A stretch of DNA of 43,004 nt from contig NZ_CP025572.1 in assembly GCF_018336975.1 (NCBI RefSeq), positions 3,538,008 to 3,581,011 on the forward strand. The letters are read 5' to 3'. The DNA comes from Marinomonas sp. CT5 (lineage in GTDB: Bacteria; Pseudomonadota; Gammaproteobacteria; Pseudomonadales; Marinomonadaceae). The notes below the pieces were generated by a model that was not told the origin of the DNA, made no database searches, and saw only the letters and a program-made list of their open reading frames with translations. Made by a program: the position numbers and the translations under genes. Shown piece by piece: positions 8,503 to 18,048 of the stretch (position 1 is the first letter of the stretch; each line of letters starts with the position of its first letter).

Positions 8503-9903
8503 CTATCTCTTAGAAAGGTCTTCCTTAGCACGCTCTACTGCCTGCAACACTTGCGCTGGAGCCGTTCCACCAATGTGATCACGGGCAGCAACCGAACCTT
8601 CAAGAGTCAAAACATCAAAGACATCCGCTTCAATCATGCTGCCAAAGGTTTGCAACTCTTCTAATGACATTTCAGATAAGTCTTTACCTTCTTTAACGCC
8701 ATAACCAACAGCTTTACCCACAATTTCATGAGCATCACGGAACGCGACACCATGACGAACCAAGTAATCAGCCAAATCGGTCGCGGTAGAAAAACCACGA
8801 CGCGCCGCTTCATACATGTGTTCTTTACGAGATTCAATCGCAGGAATCATATCGGCAAACGCACGCAATGAACCTTTAAGCGTATCAACCGTATCAAACA
8901 AAGGCTCTTTGTCTTCTTGGTTATCTTTGTTGTACGCCAAACATTGTGACTTCATTAAGGTGAGCAAGCCCATTAAATGGCCATATACGCGACCCGTTTT
9001 ACCACGCACCAACTCTGGCACATCAGGGTTTTTCTTCTGCGGCATGATAGAAGAGCCTGTACAGAAGCGATCAGGTAAATAAATAAAGTTAAACTGAGCC
9101 GATACCCACATCACCATTTCTTCCGCCCAACGGGACAAATGCATCATGATAATAGAAGCCGTGGCCGTAAACTCAATGGCAAAATCACGGTCACTGACAG
9201 AGTCTAAAGAGTTATATGTCGGACGTTCAAATCCTAATAACTCGGCCGTCATATTACGGTCAATGGGGTAAGTCGTTCCCGCCAGCGCTGCCGCACCAAG
9301 TGGTAAGATATTAATACGTTTACGGCAGTCAACTAGACGCTCATAATCGCGCTGAGCCATTTCATACCAAGCCATTAAATGATGACCAAAAGTCACTGGC
9401 TGAGCCGTTTGCAAATGAGTAAAGCCAGGCATAATGGTGTTGGCTTCTTTTTCCGCCAGACTCAAAATACCTTGCTGTAAACGTGTTACTTCTTCTAATA
9501 AGAAATCAACTTCGTCACGCATATAAAGACGAATATCAGTCGCGACTTGGTCATTACGTGAACGACCAGTATGGAGTTTCTTGCCGGTAATGCCGATTTT
9601 TTGCGTTAAGCGCGCTTCAATGTTCATGTGAACATCTTCTAGCTCAACAGACCAAGCAAACTCACCACGGGCAATCTCATCTTCAATTTCGGTCAGCCCT
9701 TGAATAATCTGATCTCGTTCTTCTTCTGTCAAAACACCAACACTTGCCAGCATTTTGCCATGGGCAATAGACCCTTGAATATCCTGTTTTGCCATACGTT
9801 GATCAAACTCAACAGACGCAGTAAAACGCGCTACAAACGCATCAACAGGCTCAGAAAAACGACCACCCCATTGCTGGTTCGTGGTTTTATTAGTATCAGT
9901 CAT
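8503..9903 (-). CDS. argH: Argininosuccinate lyase
   Basis: Splits argininosuccinate into arginine and fumarate, the last step of arginine synthesis. The fumarase-superfamily signature [12 protein letters not shown] is at about 283-294 with the catalytic serine of the flexible loop, the His of GFTHLQ at about 163, and TGRSRNDQ near 112-119. Length is 466 from the ATG at 9903. A GTG at 9918 would add five residues (GTNRM); I prefer the ATG because GGAA lies just upstream and family members start close to WGGRF. It is divergent from hemC, as in pseudomonads. No ARG box could be recognised with confidence. Confidence 0.96.
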   Translation of the reverse strand: MTDTNKTTNQQWGGRFSEPVDAFVARFTASVEFDQRMAKQDIQGSIAHGKMLASVGVLTEEERDQIIQGLTEIEDEIARGEFAWSVELEDVHMNIEARLTQKIGITGKKLHTGRSRNDQVATDIRLYMRDEVDFLLEEVTRLQQGILSLAEKEANTIMPGFTHLQTAQPVTFGHHLMAWYEMAQRDYERLVDCRKRINILPLGAAALAGTTYPIDRNMTAELLGFERPTYNSLDSVSDRDFAIEFTATASIIMMHLSRWAEEMVMWVSAQFNFIYLPDRFCTGSSIMPQKKNPDVPELVRGKTGRVYGHLMGLLTLMKSQCLAYNKDNQEDKEPLFDTVDTLKGSLRAFADMIPAIESRKEHMYEAARRGFSTATDLADYLVRHGVAFRDAHEIVGKAVGYGVKEGKDLSEMSLEELQTFGSMIEADVFDVLTLEGSVAARDHIGGTAPAQVLQAVERAKEDLSKR

Positions 9904-9977
9904 TCGATTGGTTCCCACACAAATTCAAACAGCTGCCAAGAGTACATTAAGCGCCTCGACTTATAAAGCACTGAAAG

Positions 9978-10006
9978 ATGACGGAGTGCATCTTAGCGAG
10001 TATCAT
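9978..10006 (+). promoter_or_regulatory. Candidate hemC operon promoter
   Basis: ATGACG (9978-9983), a 17-base spacer and TATCAT (10001-10006) fit a sigma-70 promoter with 4/6 and 5/6 matches. It lies about 55 bases upstream of the hemC start in the argH-hemC divergent spacer. This is a consensus match only. Confidence 0.35.
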
Positions 10007-10059
10007 TACCCCATGAAATTGAAAGATATTAGTCCATCTACAAGTCATTAGGAGATGAA

Positions 10060-10983
10060 GTGAAAGACAAAATTGTGATCGCGACCAGAGAAAGCCAGTT
10101 AGCCCTTTGGCAGGCCAACAATGTCAAAGCCAAACTAGAAAGCCTCTATCCCGAAATACAAGTTGAATTGCTTGGCATGACAACAAAGGGCGATCAAATT
10201 TTGGACTCCCCCCTATCGAAAATTGGTGGCAAAGGTCTGTTTGTAAAAGAATTAGAAAGCGCCTTAATGGATGGCCGTGCTGACATTGCGGTGCATTCTA
10301 TGAAAGACGTTCCGATGGCTTTCCCCGAAGGGCTAGGCTTGGCCGTCATCTGCGAACGCGAAGACCCAAGCGATGCCTTTGTTTCTAATAAAGTCGCTTC
10401 CTTAGAAGAGCTACCACAAGGTGCTGTGGTTGGTACATCGAGCTTACGCCGCTCCTGTCAGTTGCGCATGAACCGCCCCGATTTGGTTGTCAAAGACCTT
10501 CGCGGCAATGTGAATACGCGACTAAGAAAAATGGACAACGGAGAATACGACGCCATCATCCTGGCAACCGCAGGCTTAATTCGCCTAGAAATGTTTGACC
10601 GCATTAAACAAAGAATTCCAGCAGAAACCAGCCTCCCAGCGGGCGGTCAAGGAGCAATGGGCATTGAATGCCGTTCCGATGACGTGCAAACCATTAATCT
10701 ATTAGCGCCATTACAGCATGAAGAAACAGCCATTCGCGTAACCGCTGAACGAGCCGTAAATGAACGTCTTAATGGAGGTTGCCAAGCGCCTATCGCTTGT
10801 TTTGCCATCTTGGAAAATGACACATTATGGCTAAGAGGCTTGGTGGGTAGCCCAGATGGCAAAACCATGATTGAAGGTGAAATTCGTGGGCACAAAGACG
10901 ATGCTAAATCACTAGGCGTTCAATTGGCCGATGATTTACTTGCTCGTGGTGCCGATGTCATCCTTGACGCAATATACCAATAA
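10060..10983 (+). CDS. hemC: Porphobilinogen deaminase (hydroxymethylbilane synthase)
   Basis: Joins four porphobilinogen units into hydroxymethylbilane in tetrapyrrole synthesis. The cofactor-bearing cysteine is Cys241 in NGGCQAP (E. coli Cys242), the catalytic Asp is Asp83 in HSMKDVP, and the substrate-binding arginines lie in SSLRR and DLRGNVNTR. Length is 307, normal for the family. It starts at GTG (10060) with AGGAG six bases upstream. It is the first gene of the hemC-hemD-hemX-hemY run; hemD begins 13 bases after its stop and makes the next intermediate. Confidence 0.97.
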   Translation: MKDKIVIATRESQLALWQANNVKAKLESLYPEIQVELLGMTTKGDQILDSPLSKIGGKGLFVKELESALMDGRADIAVHSMKDVPMAFPEGLGLAVICEREDPSDAFVSNKVASLEELPQGAVVGTSSLRRSCQLRMNRPDLVVKDLRGNVNTRLRKMDNGEYDAIILATAGLIRLEMFDRIKQRIPAETSLPAGGQGAMGIECRSDDVQTINLLAPLQHEETAIRVTAERAVNERLNGGCQAPIACFAILENDTLWLRGLVGSPDGKTMIEGEIRGHKDDAKSLGVQLADDLLARGADVILDAIYQ

Positions 10984-10995
10984 GCAAAAGGCAAC

Positions 10996-11763
10996 ATGCT
11001 GGTGCAAGACTGTCGTATCCTAATCACCCGACCGGAACCGGAAAATACGTTAAGCCGTGAGCGATTATCTACTCATGGCTGGACCCCTGTTCCTTTACCC
11101 ATGCTAGAAATATCACCGATAAAAGACACAGATAAACAGGCTTTTATTCGTTCACAAGTGTTTGATATCGACACATATGATTACGTTATTTTTGTCAGTA
11201 AAAATGCCGCTCGATTAGCCTGTGAATGGCTCGATGAGTGCTGGCCTATGCTACCAGCCAATGTTCATTGGATAGGAATCGGTCAAGGTACGACACAAAC
11301 CTTACTTGATAAAGACGTACCCGCCTTATCAAACCCAGGACACACCACAGAAGCCTTACTAGATTGGTTAAGACCCGCCAAAATGAGAGATCAAAAAATA
11401 CTGATCATCCGTGGTGAAGGCGGCCGTCCAGAGTTGGGTAATAAATTAGAAGAACGAGGCGCAAAAGTCAGCTACCTTTCTCTCTATGAAAGAAAAAAAC
11501 CACACTATTTGGCTCAAACTTTCTTCATGTTGCCCGATATCAATTTAATATGGGTCACCAGTGGAGAGAGTTTACTCAACCTCTCAGAGTACGCATCACT
11601 GTATAAACCTGAGTGGAAAGCTTTACCAATACTCACTCCGAGCATTAGAGTAAATCAACAAGCAAAAGAAATGGGATGGATAAATGCCTCTTGCGCAAAT
11701 GGCGCTGACGATAACAGCTTGATCAAAGCCACAGAATTTCAAATAGGAAAACAGAATGACTGA
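10996..11763 (+). CDS. hemD: Uroporphyrinogen-III synthase
   Basis: Cyclises hydroxymethylbilane with inversion of ring D to uroporphyrinogen III. Sequence conservation is low in this family. Recognisable features are the N-terminal VLITRPEP-like segment (ILITRPEPEN), the VSKNAA turn near residues 74-79, the central IRGEGGRPELGNKLEERGA region near 137-156 and the following YLSLYER. Length 255 is typical. It follows hemC by 13 bases and its last eight bases overlap the start of hemX, indicating translational coupling. Confidence 0.93.
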   Translation: MLVQDCRILITRPEPENTLSRERLSTHGWTPVPLPMLEISPIKDTDKQAFIRSQVFDIDTYDYVIFVSKNAARLACEWLDECWPMLPANVHWIGIGQGTTQTLLDKDVPALSNPGHTTEALLDWLRPAKMRDQKILIIRGEGGRPELGNKLEERGAKVSYLSLYERKKPHYLAQTFFMLPDINLIWVTSGESLLNLSEYASLYKPEWKALPILTPSIRVNQQAKEMGWINASCANGADDNSLIKATEFQIGKQND

Positions 11764-13015
11764 CAACAACAAGCAAGCGCAAGAACCAAACGAGGTGACG
11801 GAAACAACACCGGAAGCATCAAAAACGGCAAAGCCAACACAACCGAAAACAGAGCTTCCAAAGACAAAAGAAGCAAAGCCTGCATCATCACTCAATACAT
11901 TCGCAGCACTGTCTCTTGGGCTTTCCGCTATCGCCATTGCGACAAGTGGCTGGCTTTACTTCCAGAGCACACAAAGTACGCTACACCAAGACATTCAACA
12001 ACTTGCCGCCCAACAAATCATTTTAGATCAAAAGCTTAATGACAATACGCTTAACAAAACCCAGCTAACTCGATTAGTTCAACAAGTAAAAACAGCAGAA
12101 CAAACTATCCTTCAGCAAAAAAATGAACTGACGGCTCAACAAACCCAACAAAGTGAAAAGCTATTATCCCTTGAGTCAAAGATTAATCGCCTTAACAACA
12201 CCACGAAAGAAGATTGGAAGTTGGCTGAGGCGGAATACTTGATTCGCCTCGCCAATCAAAGGTTATTACTTGAATCCGACAGCAATGGGGCTATCACCTT
12301 ACTTATCAATGCCGACGATATTCTCAATGAATTAGAAGATCCCATTGTCTTTACAACACGAAAATCGCTAGCGAAAGATATTCAAGCACTAAAATCCATC
12401 AATCCGTTTGATTTAGAAGGCGCCTACCTAAAACTAAACGCTTTATATGATAACGTCGCAAGCCTTCCTCAAAGAGAACCCTCTAAAGAGTGGCAAAAAA
12501 ATACGACTGATAACACAACGATCCAGAAAGACTCAACAGGGAACAAAATAGCATCAACTCTAAACGATTTATGGAGCGCCATCCGCTCACTTGTAGTAAT
12601 TAACTATAACCACAAACCAATCAAGGCATTACTCCCCCCTGCTGAATATCAAGAGCTTATAACTGGGATGCAGCTGCAACTAGAAGTTGCTCAAATCGCG
12701 CTAATTAAAGGCGAACCCATTATTTATCAAAAAGCCCTAGAACGAATAGCCAATGCGACTACTGAACATTTCGAAACCCAATCGAGCACCGTTATATCCT
12801 TCTTAGCGAGCCTTACAGCCTTACAACAGCTAAACCCATCGCCGAATTTACCTTTACCAAGAGAATCTTTAACCTCAATGAAGTTGCTCATGAAGGAATG
12901 GAATCATGGTGACACTAATACACCTAGCGCAACTAAAGACAATATTACAGAGCCAAAACAAGCTGAAGACGTAAATACTTCACTCCCTCAAACAGACATA
13001 GGAGATAAGGTATGA
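11756..13015 (+). CDS. hemX: HemX-like membrane-anchored protein
   Basis: A 419-residue protein of the HemX family encoded with hemCD in many gammaproteobacteria. Despite older names it carries no methyltransferase domain, and its role in tetrapyrrole synthesis is unclear. A Lys/Pro/Thr-rich cytoplasmic N-terminus (1-45) is followed by one membrane span (about 48-69), a long Gln-rich coiled coil (about 70-150) and a helical C-terminal domain containing the conserved segment with EYLIRLANQRLLLE. It overlaps hemD by eight bases and hemY by four (ATGA). Confidence 0.9.
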   Translation: MTDNNKQAQEPNEVTETTPEASKTAKPTQPKTELPKTKEAKPASSLNTFAALSLGLSAIAIATSGWLYFQSTQSTLHQDIQQLAAQQIILDQKLNDNTLNKTQLTRLVQQVKTAEQTILQQKNELTAQQTQQSEKLLSLESKINRLNNTTKEDWKLAEAEYLIRLANQRLLLESDSNGAITLLINADDILNELEDPIVFTTRKSLAKDIQALKSINPFDLEGAYLKLNALYDNVASLPQREPSKEWQKNTTDNTTIQKDSTGNKIASTLNDLWSAIRSLVVINYNHKPIKALLPPAEYQELITGMQLQLEVAQIALIKGEPIIYQKALERIANATTEHFETQSSTVISFLASLTALQQLNPSPNLPLPRESLTSMKLLMKEWNHGDTNTPSATKDNITEPKQAEDVNTSLPQTDIGDKV

Positions 13016-14241
13016 GAAAGCTCCTTTTCTTACTTGTCATTATGATGGCTGTCGGTGGTGTGCTAGGGCTATTAATGCGCCAAGACAGCGGCTATGTTTT
13101 AGTGGCTTATAATGGCGTCACAATTGAAACCAGCCTATGGGTTTTAATCGTCGCCATTATTATCGCCCTCTTTGTATTAAGCTGGATAAAACGCATTCTT
13201 ATTATCGCTATAAGACCAGGTAATTCACTGGCTAAAGTTACGGGGAATCTAGCGCAAAAAAGAGCGTCTAGAAATACCATCAGAGGCATGCTCGAATTAG
13301 TCGGTGGCAATTGGAACAAAGCAGAAAAATTACTCACTAATAGTGCAGAAAGAGTTCCTTACCCATTAATCAATTACATAGGCGCGGCCTACGCAGCAAG
13401 CGAGCAAGATGAACAAGAACGTTCAAAATCCCTGCTACGCTTAGCACATAAATCGGCCCCTCAAGCAGAATTTGCAATAGGCTTCGCGCAAAGCCAGATA
13501 CAAATAAAGCAAGAGCATTATGAAGGTGCACTTGCCTCACTTCTTCGTCTGCAAAAACTAAAACCAAAACACAAGCAAGTCTTAAAAATGCTGGTAACCG
13601 TTTATAAAAAGCTGAAAGATTGGGATGCCTTGTTAAAACTCACTCCGACCCTGAAAAAAGAAGGCATATTTGATGTCGACAATATGCTTGAGCTAGAACG
13701 TAATGCATTTTTAGCCCTGCTCGATAAAATCAAATTTCGCAGCAAACTTGGACAAAATAACAAAGAACTTGTCGGCGAGGTTGAAAGCTTATGGAACAAG
13801 TTAGATACGCTCTCTCAAGATGACAGAATGAGACAACTTTACGCCCAAACACTGATATATTTTGGTGATGATACGAAAGCAGAACGTTTCATTCAGAGTA
13901 GCTTAAATCAAAAATGGTCAGAAGACTTGGTGTATGAGTACGGCAATATTAAACAAGACAATACCAAAAAGCTTTTAACCAACTGTGAAAATTGGCTAAA
14001 AAAAGAACCATCAAGCGCCAATTTATATCTTGTCTGTGGCCGCTTAAGCCAGTCTATGATGCTTTGGGGGAAAGCTAAAGATTATTATGAACAAGCACTC
14101 TCTCTCGATTCCCATAACGAAGCCCTGGCAGAATTAAGTCGACTACTTAAAGCGATGGGAGACACTAAAGCTAGCCAAGACCTAATGATGATTAACCTTA
14201 GTTATGCCAGTAGCCAATTAAAACCATTACCACTACCTTAA
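13012..14241 (+). CDS. hemY: HemY-like inner-membrane TPR protein
   Basis: A 409-residue protein of the gammaproteobacterial HemY family, unrelated to Bacillus HemY (protoporphyrinogen oxidase). Two membrane spans at about 3-22 and 41-59 make up the HemY_N region, followed by a cytoplasmic array of TPR-like helices (about 95-390). Its biochemical role is not established; it is always linked to heme genes. The ATG overlaps the hemX stop as ATGA. A terminator follows ten bases past the stop, closing the operon. Confidence 0.9.
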   Translation: MRKLLFLLVIMMAVGGVLGLLMRQDSGYVLVAYNGVTIETSLWVLIVAIIIALFVLSWIKRILIIAIRPGNSLAKVTGNLAQKRASRNTIRGMLELVGGNWNKAEKLLTNSAERVPYPLINYIGAAYAASEQDEQERSKSLLRLAHKSAPQAEFAIGFAQSQIQIKQEHYEGALASLLRLQKLKPKHKQVLKMLVTVYKKLKDWDALLKLTPTLKKEGIFDVDNMLELERNAFLALLDKIKFRSKLGQNNKELVGEVESLWNKLDTLSQDDRMRQLYAQTLIYFGDDTKAERFIQSSLNQKWSEDLVYEYGNIKQDNTKKLLTNCENWLKKEPSSANLYLVCGRLSQSMMLWGKAKDYYEQALSLDSHNEALAELSRLLKAMGDTKASQDLMMINLSYASSQLKPLPLP

Positions 14242-14251
14242 TATCAGACCT

Positions 14252-14285
14252 AAAAAAAACGCTGTTATTTACTAACAGCGTTTTT
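14252..14285. terminator. Bidirectional terminator between hemY and the chemoreceptor gene
   Basis: Stem AACGCTGTTA (14258-14267) with TAACAGCGTT (14273-14282), preceded by an eight-base A-run and followed by a T-run. It serves both convergent transcripts. Confidence 0.88.
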
Positions 14286-14305
14286 ACCTGAACTTTGGAA
14301 TGGAT

Positions 14306-15853
14306 TTATTTAAAACGAATAACCAACTCGTGCATATTATTCGCAACATCTTGCAATGCTCGAATGCTATCACTTGATTGACCGGACTTTTCAGAACTTT
14401 GCACTGATAAATCAGAGATACGTACCACCTGACGATTAATGTCTTCTGACACTTGAGCTTGCTCCTCAACCGCTGCGGACATTTGCATCGCCATTTCCGA
14501 AATTTGAGACACACCCTGAACAATGCTACCGAAAGCACTCTCCATCTCCATGATTTTTTCTAAACCTTGTGAAGCATCTTGTTTACCTTGACTAGCAATG
14601 GCAACGGAATTTTGCGCACCACTTCGCAAGGTTTCAATAATATGATGAATGTCTTTAGTGGAATCTTGAGTTCTTTGTGCCAATTGACGTACTTCGTCTG
14701 CCACGACAGCAAAGCCTCGACCATGCTCTCCTGCTCGTGCCGCCTCAATGGCCGCATTCAAAGCGAGTAAATTGGTCTGCTCAGCAATTTGATCTATCAT
14801 TTGCGCCACTTGCGCAATCTGCTCTGAGCGATCGGCCAATTCTTGTACAGTCGCACCGATGTTGTTGACAGTATCGCTTAATTGATGAATTGACTGACGT
14901 GTCTCTTCTACAATTTTCTGTCCACTTTCAGCCGACTTAGAAGAAGATTTTGCACTGTCTGCCGTCATTTGAACATGTTGAGCAACATCGTTAATGGTGG
15001 TTGTCATTTCCTGCATTGCCGCGGCAACATCTTGAGTCTCATGTTGCTGGCTTACCATACCTTTTGTTGTTTCCATGGTAAGGGCGAGACCTATTTTGGA
15101 TTGCTCTGAAACCTTTAGCGACTCATCTTCGAAACGAGTTAACACCGCATCCATACGAGACAATAAACTCTTCACACCAACATCCAAAACAGCAATATCA
15201 ATTGATTTATCAGAATAGGTAATCCCGGCCAAAGGATGTAAAAAAGAAGTCGACAACCTCTCTCTTAGCGTTGTTCTCATCGTGGAGTTATCGAACCACA
15301 ACAGACCATTAAACAATACGCTGCCAGCAGCTAAAGCACCAACCCCATAAAGCATGTCAACACTAGCAGCCACACTGGCGGCAACAACACTAACGGCAGG
15401 AAGTAATATTTTCCATGACATAAAAGTACGCGAAAATACGTTTTGCCCTTTCGAAATTTTTCGATAGATTTTCTCGGCACGCTCGACATCCTGTCTTTTT
15501 GGCACGGTTCTTACAGATTCATAACCCACCACATTTCCGGCTTCCGTGACGGGTGTCACATAGGCATCTACCCAATAAAAATCGCCGTTTTTACAACGAT
15601 TTTTCACTAACCCCATCCAAGCTTTACCTTGCTTTAAAGTTTCCCACATAACCTGAAAAGCTTCTTTTGGCATATCTGGGTGGCGCACGATATTATGAGG
15701 ACTTCCTATCAATTCACTTTTATCAAAACCACTAATTTTTACAAATGCATCATTGCAATGAAGGATTGTTCCCTTTAAATCCGTTGTAGATATTAGCTTC
15801 TCATTCTCATCAAACGTTTTTTCTTGCTTTGTTATTGGCATGTTTTGACGCAT
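14306..15853 (-). CDS. Aer-like PAS-domain methyl-accepting chemotaxis protein
   Basis: A 515-residue chemoreceptor that signals through CheA/CheW. An N-terminal PAS domain (about 20-120) strongly resembles the FAD-binding PAS of E. coli Aer: [22 protein letters not shown] at 57-62, and KNGDFYWV at 88-95. Two adjacent membrane segments (about 149-187) form a hairpin, so the PAS domain is cytoplasmic. The C-terminal signalling domain contains the hairpin tip [19 protein letters not shown]. No clear HAMP domain or C-terminal methylesterase-binding pentapeptide is visible. A redox or oxygen-sensing role is inferred from the Aer-like PAS. The ATG at 15853 has AAAGGA about ten bases upstream. Confidence 0.9.
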   Translation of the reverse strand: MRQNMPITKQEKTFDENEKLISTTDLKGTILHCNDAFVKISGFDKSELIGSPHNIVRHPDMPKEAFQVMWETLKQGKAWMGLVKNRCKNGDFYWVDAYVTPVTEAGNVVGYESVRTVPKRQDVERAEKIYRKISKGQNVFSRTFMSWKILLPAVSVVAASVAASVDMLYGVGALAAGSVLFNGLLWFDNSTMRTTLRERLSTSFLHPLAGITYSDKSIDIAVLDVGVKSLLSRMDAVLTRFEDESLKVSEQSKIGLALTMETTKGMVSQQHETQDVAAAMQEMTTTINDVAQHVQMTADSAKSSSKSAESGQKIVEETRQSIHQLSDTVNNIGATVQELADRSEQIAQVAQMIDQIAEQTNLLALNAAIEAARAGEHGRGFAVVADEVRQLAQRTQDSTKDIHHIIETLRSGAQNSVAIASQGKQDASQGLEKIMEMESAFGSIVQGVSQISEMAMQMSAAVEEQAQVSEDINRQVVRISDLSVQSSEKSGQSSDSIRALQDVANNMHELVIRFK

Positions 15854-15885
15854 AAAGCAGCTATCCTTTAGACATTAAGTAGAGA

Positions 15886-15917
15886 TAGTAACTTTCTAGA
15901 TATTAAGAAAGTTACTA
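15886..15917. repeat. Twelve-base perfect inverted repeat upstream of the chemoreceptor gene
   Basis: Arms TAGTAACTTTCT (15886-15897) and AGAAAGTTACTA (15906-15917) with an eight-base loop. It lies downstream of the permease gene and 33 bases upstream of the chemoreceptor start, both on the minus strand. There is no U-run after it, so it is either a U-less terminator or an operator-like dyad. Confidence 0.6.
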
Positions 15918-15987
15918 AACAATTTGGAACTGTCTCACTGCGTAATTGATCTTAACTACATAACTGACCTAAACAGTGTATTAGAGA

Positions 15988-16899
15988 TTACTTTAGTAAG
16001 GTTCTGTTTAACCAGCGAGTAAAAATAGGTAAGAAATATGTAGGTATTTGTAAAGCACCAGCCAAAGGTAAAAAAGCAGGCCCCAACAAAGCACCAGCAA
16101 TACTATAAGTCAGCAATACATTGCGGTTTCCCGAAGTAATCGCGGCAGTCAGCGCAATCGCTTTACCTTTCTTATAATAAAAAACAAAGGAGAAGATAAA
16201 AAATAGAAAACAAAGTCCCGTCGCTATTAGAAAATAATTCAATGCCATTATTGAATCTTGATTAAATAACAACCGAAAACTGCCCACTAATCCAAAAGGA
16301 AAAGCAAACACCAATAAAATGGTATAAGGCGAGATTTTAATTAGAAATCGACTTAATATTTCTTCTGGAAAAAAGCGATGAGCTAAAAATGAAAACAACA
16401 TTGGGCCAAATATAAAAATGACCAAACGCATTAAATAACTCCCCCAATCCAGCTCAACTTGTTTAGTTTGAAAAACAATCAGTGTAATAAAAATAGATAT
16501 CGGCAAAACTAATGTCGTTGCAATAGTCATCGCCATAGCTTGTAAGCTATCGAAACCGAGTGCTCGAACTATGGCAGGTGTAGCAAACAATGACCCAGTT
16601 GCCGCTACAGCGACAGCGGCAAGTAAAAGGTCTGACTCAAATGATAACCACCAGCCAATAGCTCCCACCCCAGCCATAAAGACAAGCGAGTGCAAAACAG
16701 AATAAAACCATACCTCCTTGCTTCTTAATCGTTTAATTAATTCATGCTGCTTCATCCCCAATAAAGTCAGCGACATTAGAGCAAATAACACAATAGGCAA
16801 AAAAGGAAAAAAAGCGACCGAAACGGAAGGTAGTAAAAAGCCAAGCACAGCAAAAACAAACATGAAAGGAAGAGAATTTCGAACAAGGAACAACAACAT
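15988..16899 (-). CDS. BASS-type (bile acid:sodium symporter-like) permease
   Basis: A 303-residue, very hydrophobic integral membrane protein with about nine or ten predicted spans. The repeated inverted layout and two unwound-helix-like segments (GSLFATPAIVRALGF in the middle, ITSGNRNVLLTYSIAG near the C-terminus) resemble the BASS superfamily of sodium-coupled organic-anion carriers. Substrate cannot be told from sequence; auxin-efflux-carrier-like permeases are the main alternative. The ATG at 16899 has AAGGTG eight bases upstream. It lies 54 bases downstream of a 61-aa ORF on the same strand and may be cotranscribed with it. Confidence 0.75.
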   Translation of the reverse strand: MLLFLVRNSLPFMFVFAVLGFLLPSVSVAFFPFLPIVLFALMSLTLLGMKQHELIKRLRSKEVWFYSVLHSLVFMAGVGAIGWWLSFESDLLLAAVAVAATGSLFATPAIVRALGFDSLQAMAMTIATTLVLPISIFITLIVFQTKQVELDWGSYLMRLVIFIFGPMLFSFLAHRFFPEEILSRFLIKISPYTILLVFAFPFGLVGSFRLLFNQDSIMALNYFLIATGLCFLFFIFSFVFYYKKGKAIALTAAITSGNRNVLLTYSIAGALLGPAFLPLAGALQIPTYFLPIFTRWLNRTLLK

Positions 16900-16953
16900 G
16901 GGAAAAACACCTTAATAGGCGGCCCATTCATAAAACAACTGTCAATTAACTAA

Positions 16954-17139
16954 TTATTTTTTAGAGCCGCAATAAATTTTATTATTTTCAGGCAATTCAG
17001 CAAGCTCCACCACCCAATCAGCACGAGCCTTATCAAAAGCCGCTCGAAGTGCTTTTAACTCTCTGCTAGGTGCAATAGAAACTTCTTTTTCATCATTGTC
17101 CTGGCGAGAGGAAGGAAATGGTATCAGATTATTCTTCAT
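16954..17139 (-). CDS. Small hypothetical protein, 61 aa
   Basis: I do not recognise this protein. It has a polar N-terminus (NLIPFPSSRQ), a predicted amphipathic helix at about 26-48 with alternating charged residues (RELKALRAAFDKARADW), and a short Lys-rich tail with one Cys. The helix composition looks like genuine coding sequence, and GAGA lies about nine bases before the ATG at 17139. It is divergent from yaaA and is followed on the same strand by the permease gene. Confidence 0.55.
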   Translation of the reverse strand: MKNNLIPFPSSRQDNDEKEVSIAPSRELKALRAAFDKARADWVVELAELPENNKIYCGSKK

Positions 17140-17230
17140 AAATTATCTCTATCAAAGCATTGTCTGGATATTTATCGACACTCTATGGATAATCTTTAAG
17201 AAACGCAACGATCGAGCAGATGGAACCCTT

Positions 17231-18013
17231 ATGAAGTTTTTAATATCACCGGCAAAAACACTCGACTTAACCTCTACTCCTAGTATTGATAGGTTCAGCC
17301 AACCTGAACTATTAAACGAATCTAAAGAGCTTATCGACACAATACAACCCTATTCACCAGCGGATATCGCCTCTCTAATGAAGCTGAGCGATAAACTAGC
17401 AACACTTAATGTCTCACGCTACCAAGAGTGGCAAAAAGAACACACACAAGCTAACAGCCGCCCAGCAGTTTATACCTTCATGGGCGATGTATACACAGGG
17501 TTAGATGCTTATTCGTTAAGTGAAAGCGATATGATGTACGCTCAAAAATCTTTACGTATTCTAAGCGGCTTGTACGGAATATTAAAACCGTTGGACTTAA
17601 TGCAAGCCTATCGCCTCGAAATGGGTACCAGCCTTAAGAACGATAGAGGAACAAACCTGTATCAGTTTTGGGGAGACATCATAGTTAACAAGATTAACGA
17701 ATCTCTTGAGGAAGGGGAATTACTGGTCAATTTAGCGTCTAACGAATATTTCAAAGCCGTTAACAAGAAAAAACTAACCTCACCATTAATCACACCAAAT
17801 TTCCTTGACGAGAAAAATGGCCAATTCAAAGTCATCAGTTTTTATGCCAAAAAAGCACGTGGCTTGATGGCGCGATATCTCATTGAAAATCGCTGCGAAA
17901 CACTAGAAGAACTTAAGTCCTTTAATCTTGCGGGTTATCGCTATGATCCAACCCAGTCTAAGGAAGACAGCCCTGTGTTTATCCGCCCGGAAAGCGCACA
18001 ACCAAGTAAGTAA
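17231..18013 (+). CDS. yaaA: YaaA family peroxide-stress protein
   Basis: A 260-residue cytoplasmic protein of the YaaA/DUF328 family. In E. coli YaaA limits intracellular unincorporated iron during hydrogen peroxide stress and binds DNA. The N-terminus MKFLISPAKTLD is diagnostic, and the conserved motif FYAKKARGLMARY is at about 204-216. The frame is open back to 17096, but those residues are unlike the family and overlap the divergent 61-aa gene. The ATG at 17231 with GGAA upstream is the true start. No OxyR site could be recognised. It is convergent with prmC. Confidence 0.95.
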   Translation: MKFLISPAKTLDLTSTPSIDRFSQPELLNESKELIDTIQPYSPADIASLMKLSDKLATLNVSRYQEWQKEHTQANSRPAVYTFMGDVYTGLDAYSLSESDMMYAQKSLRILSGLYGILKPLDLMQAYRLEMGTSLKNDRGTNLYQFWGDIIVNKINESLEEGELLVNLASNEYFKAVNKKKLTSPLITPNFLDEKNGQFKVISFYAKKARGLMARYLIENRCETLEELKSFNLAGYRYDPTQSKEDSPVFIRPESAQPSK

Positions 18014-18022
18014 TACAACGCT

Positions 18023-18045
18023 AGAAGGCGCCTCGGGCGCTTTCT
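18023..18045. terminator. Probable terminator between yaaA and prmC
   Basis: Stem AGAAGGCGCC (18023-18032) with GGCGCTTTCT (18036-18045), one G-T mismatch and a TCG loop. It lies in the 35-base spacer between convergent stops. The U-tract is weak in both directions. Confidence 0.55.
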
Positions 18046-18048
18046 AAC

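Noticed and set aside
11623..11937. 104-codon ORF opposite the hemD-hemX junction
   Set aside because: Antisense shadow of two well-supported genes, low-complexity translation.
14284..14538. 84-codon ORF within the chemoreceptor gene
   Set aside because: Alternative frame of the signalling domain on the same strand; no independent start signal.
17096..17230. N-terminal extension of yaaA
   Set aside because: Unlike any YaaA N-terminus and overlaps the divergent 61-aa gene; the internal ATG at 17231 begins the exact family start.
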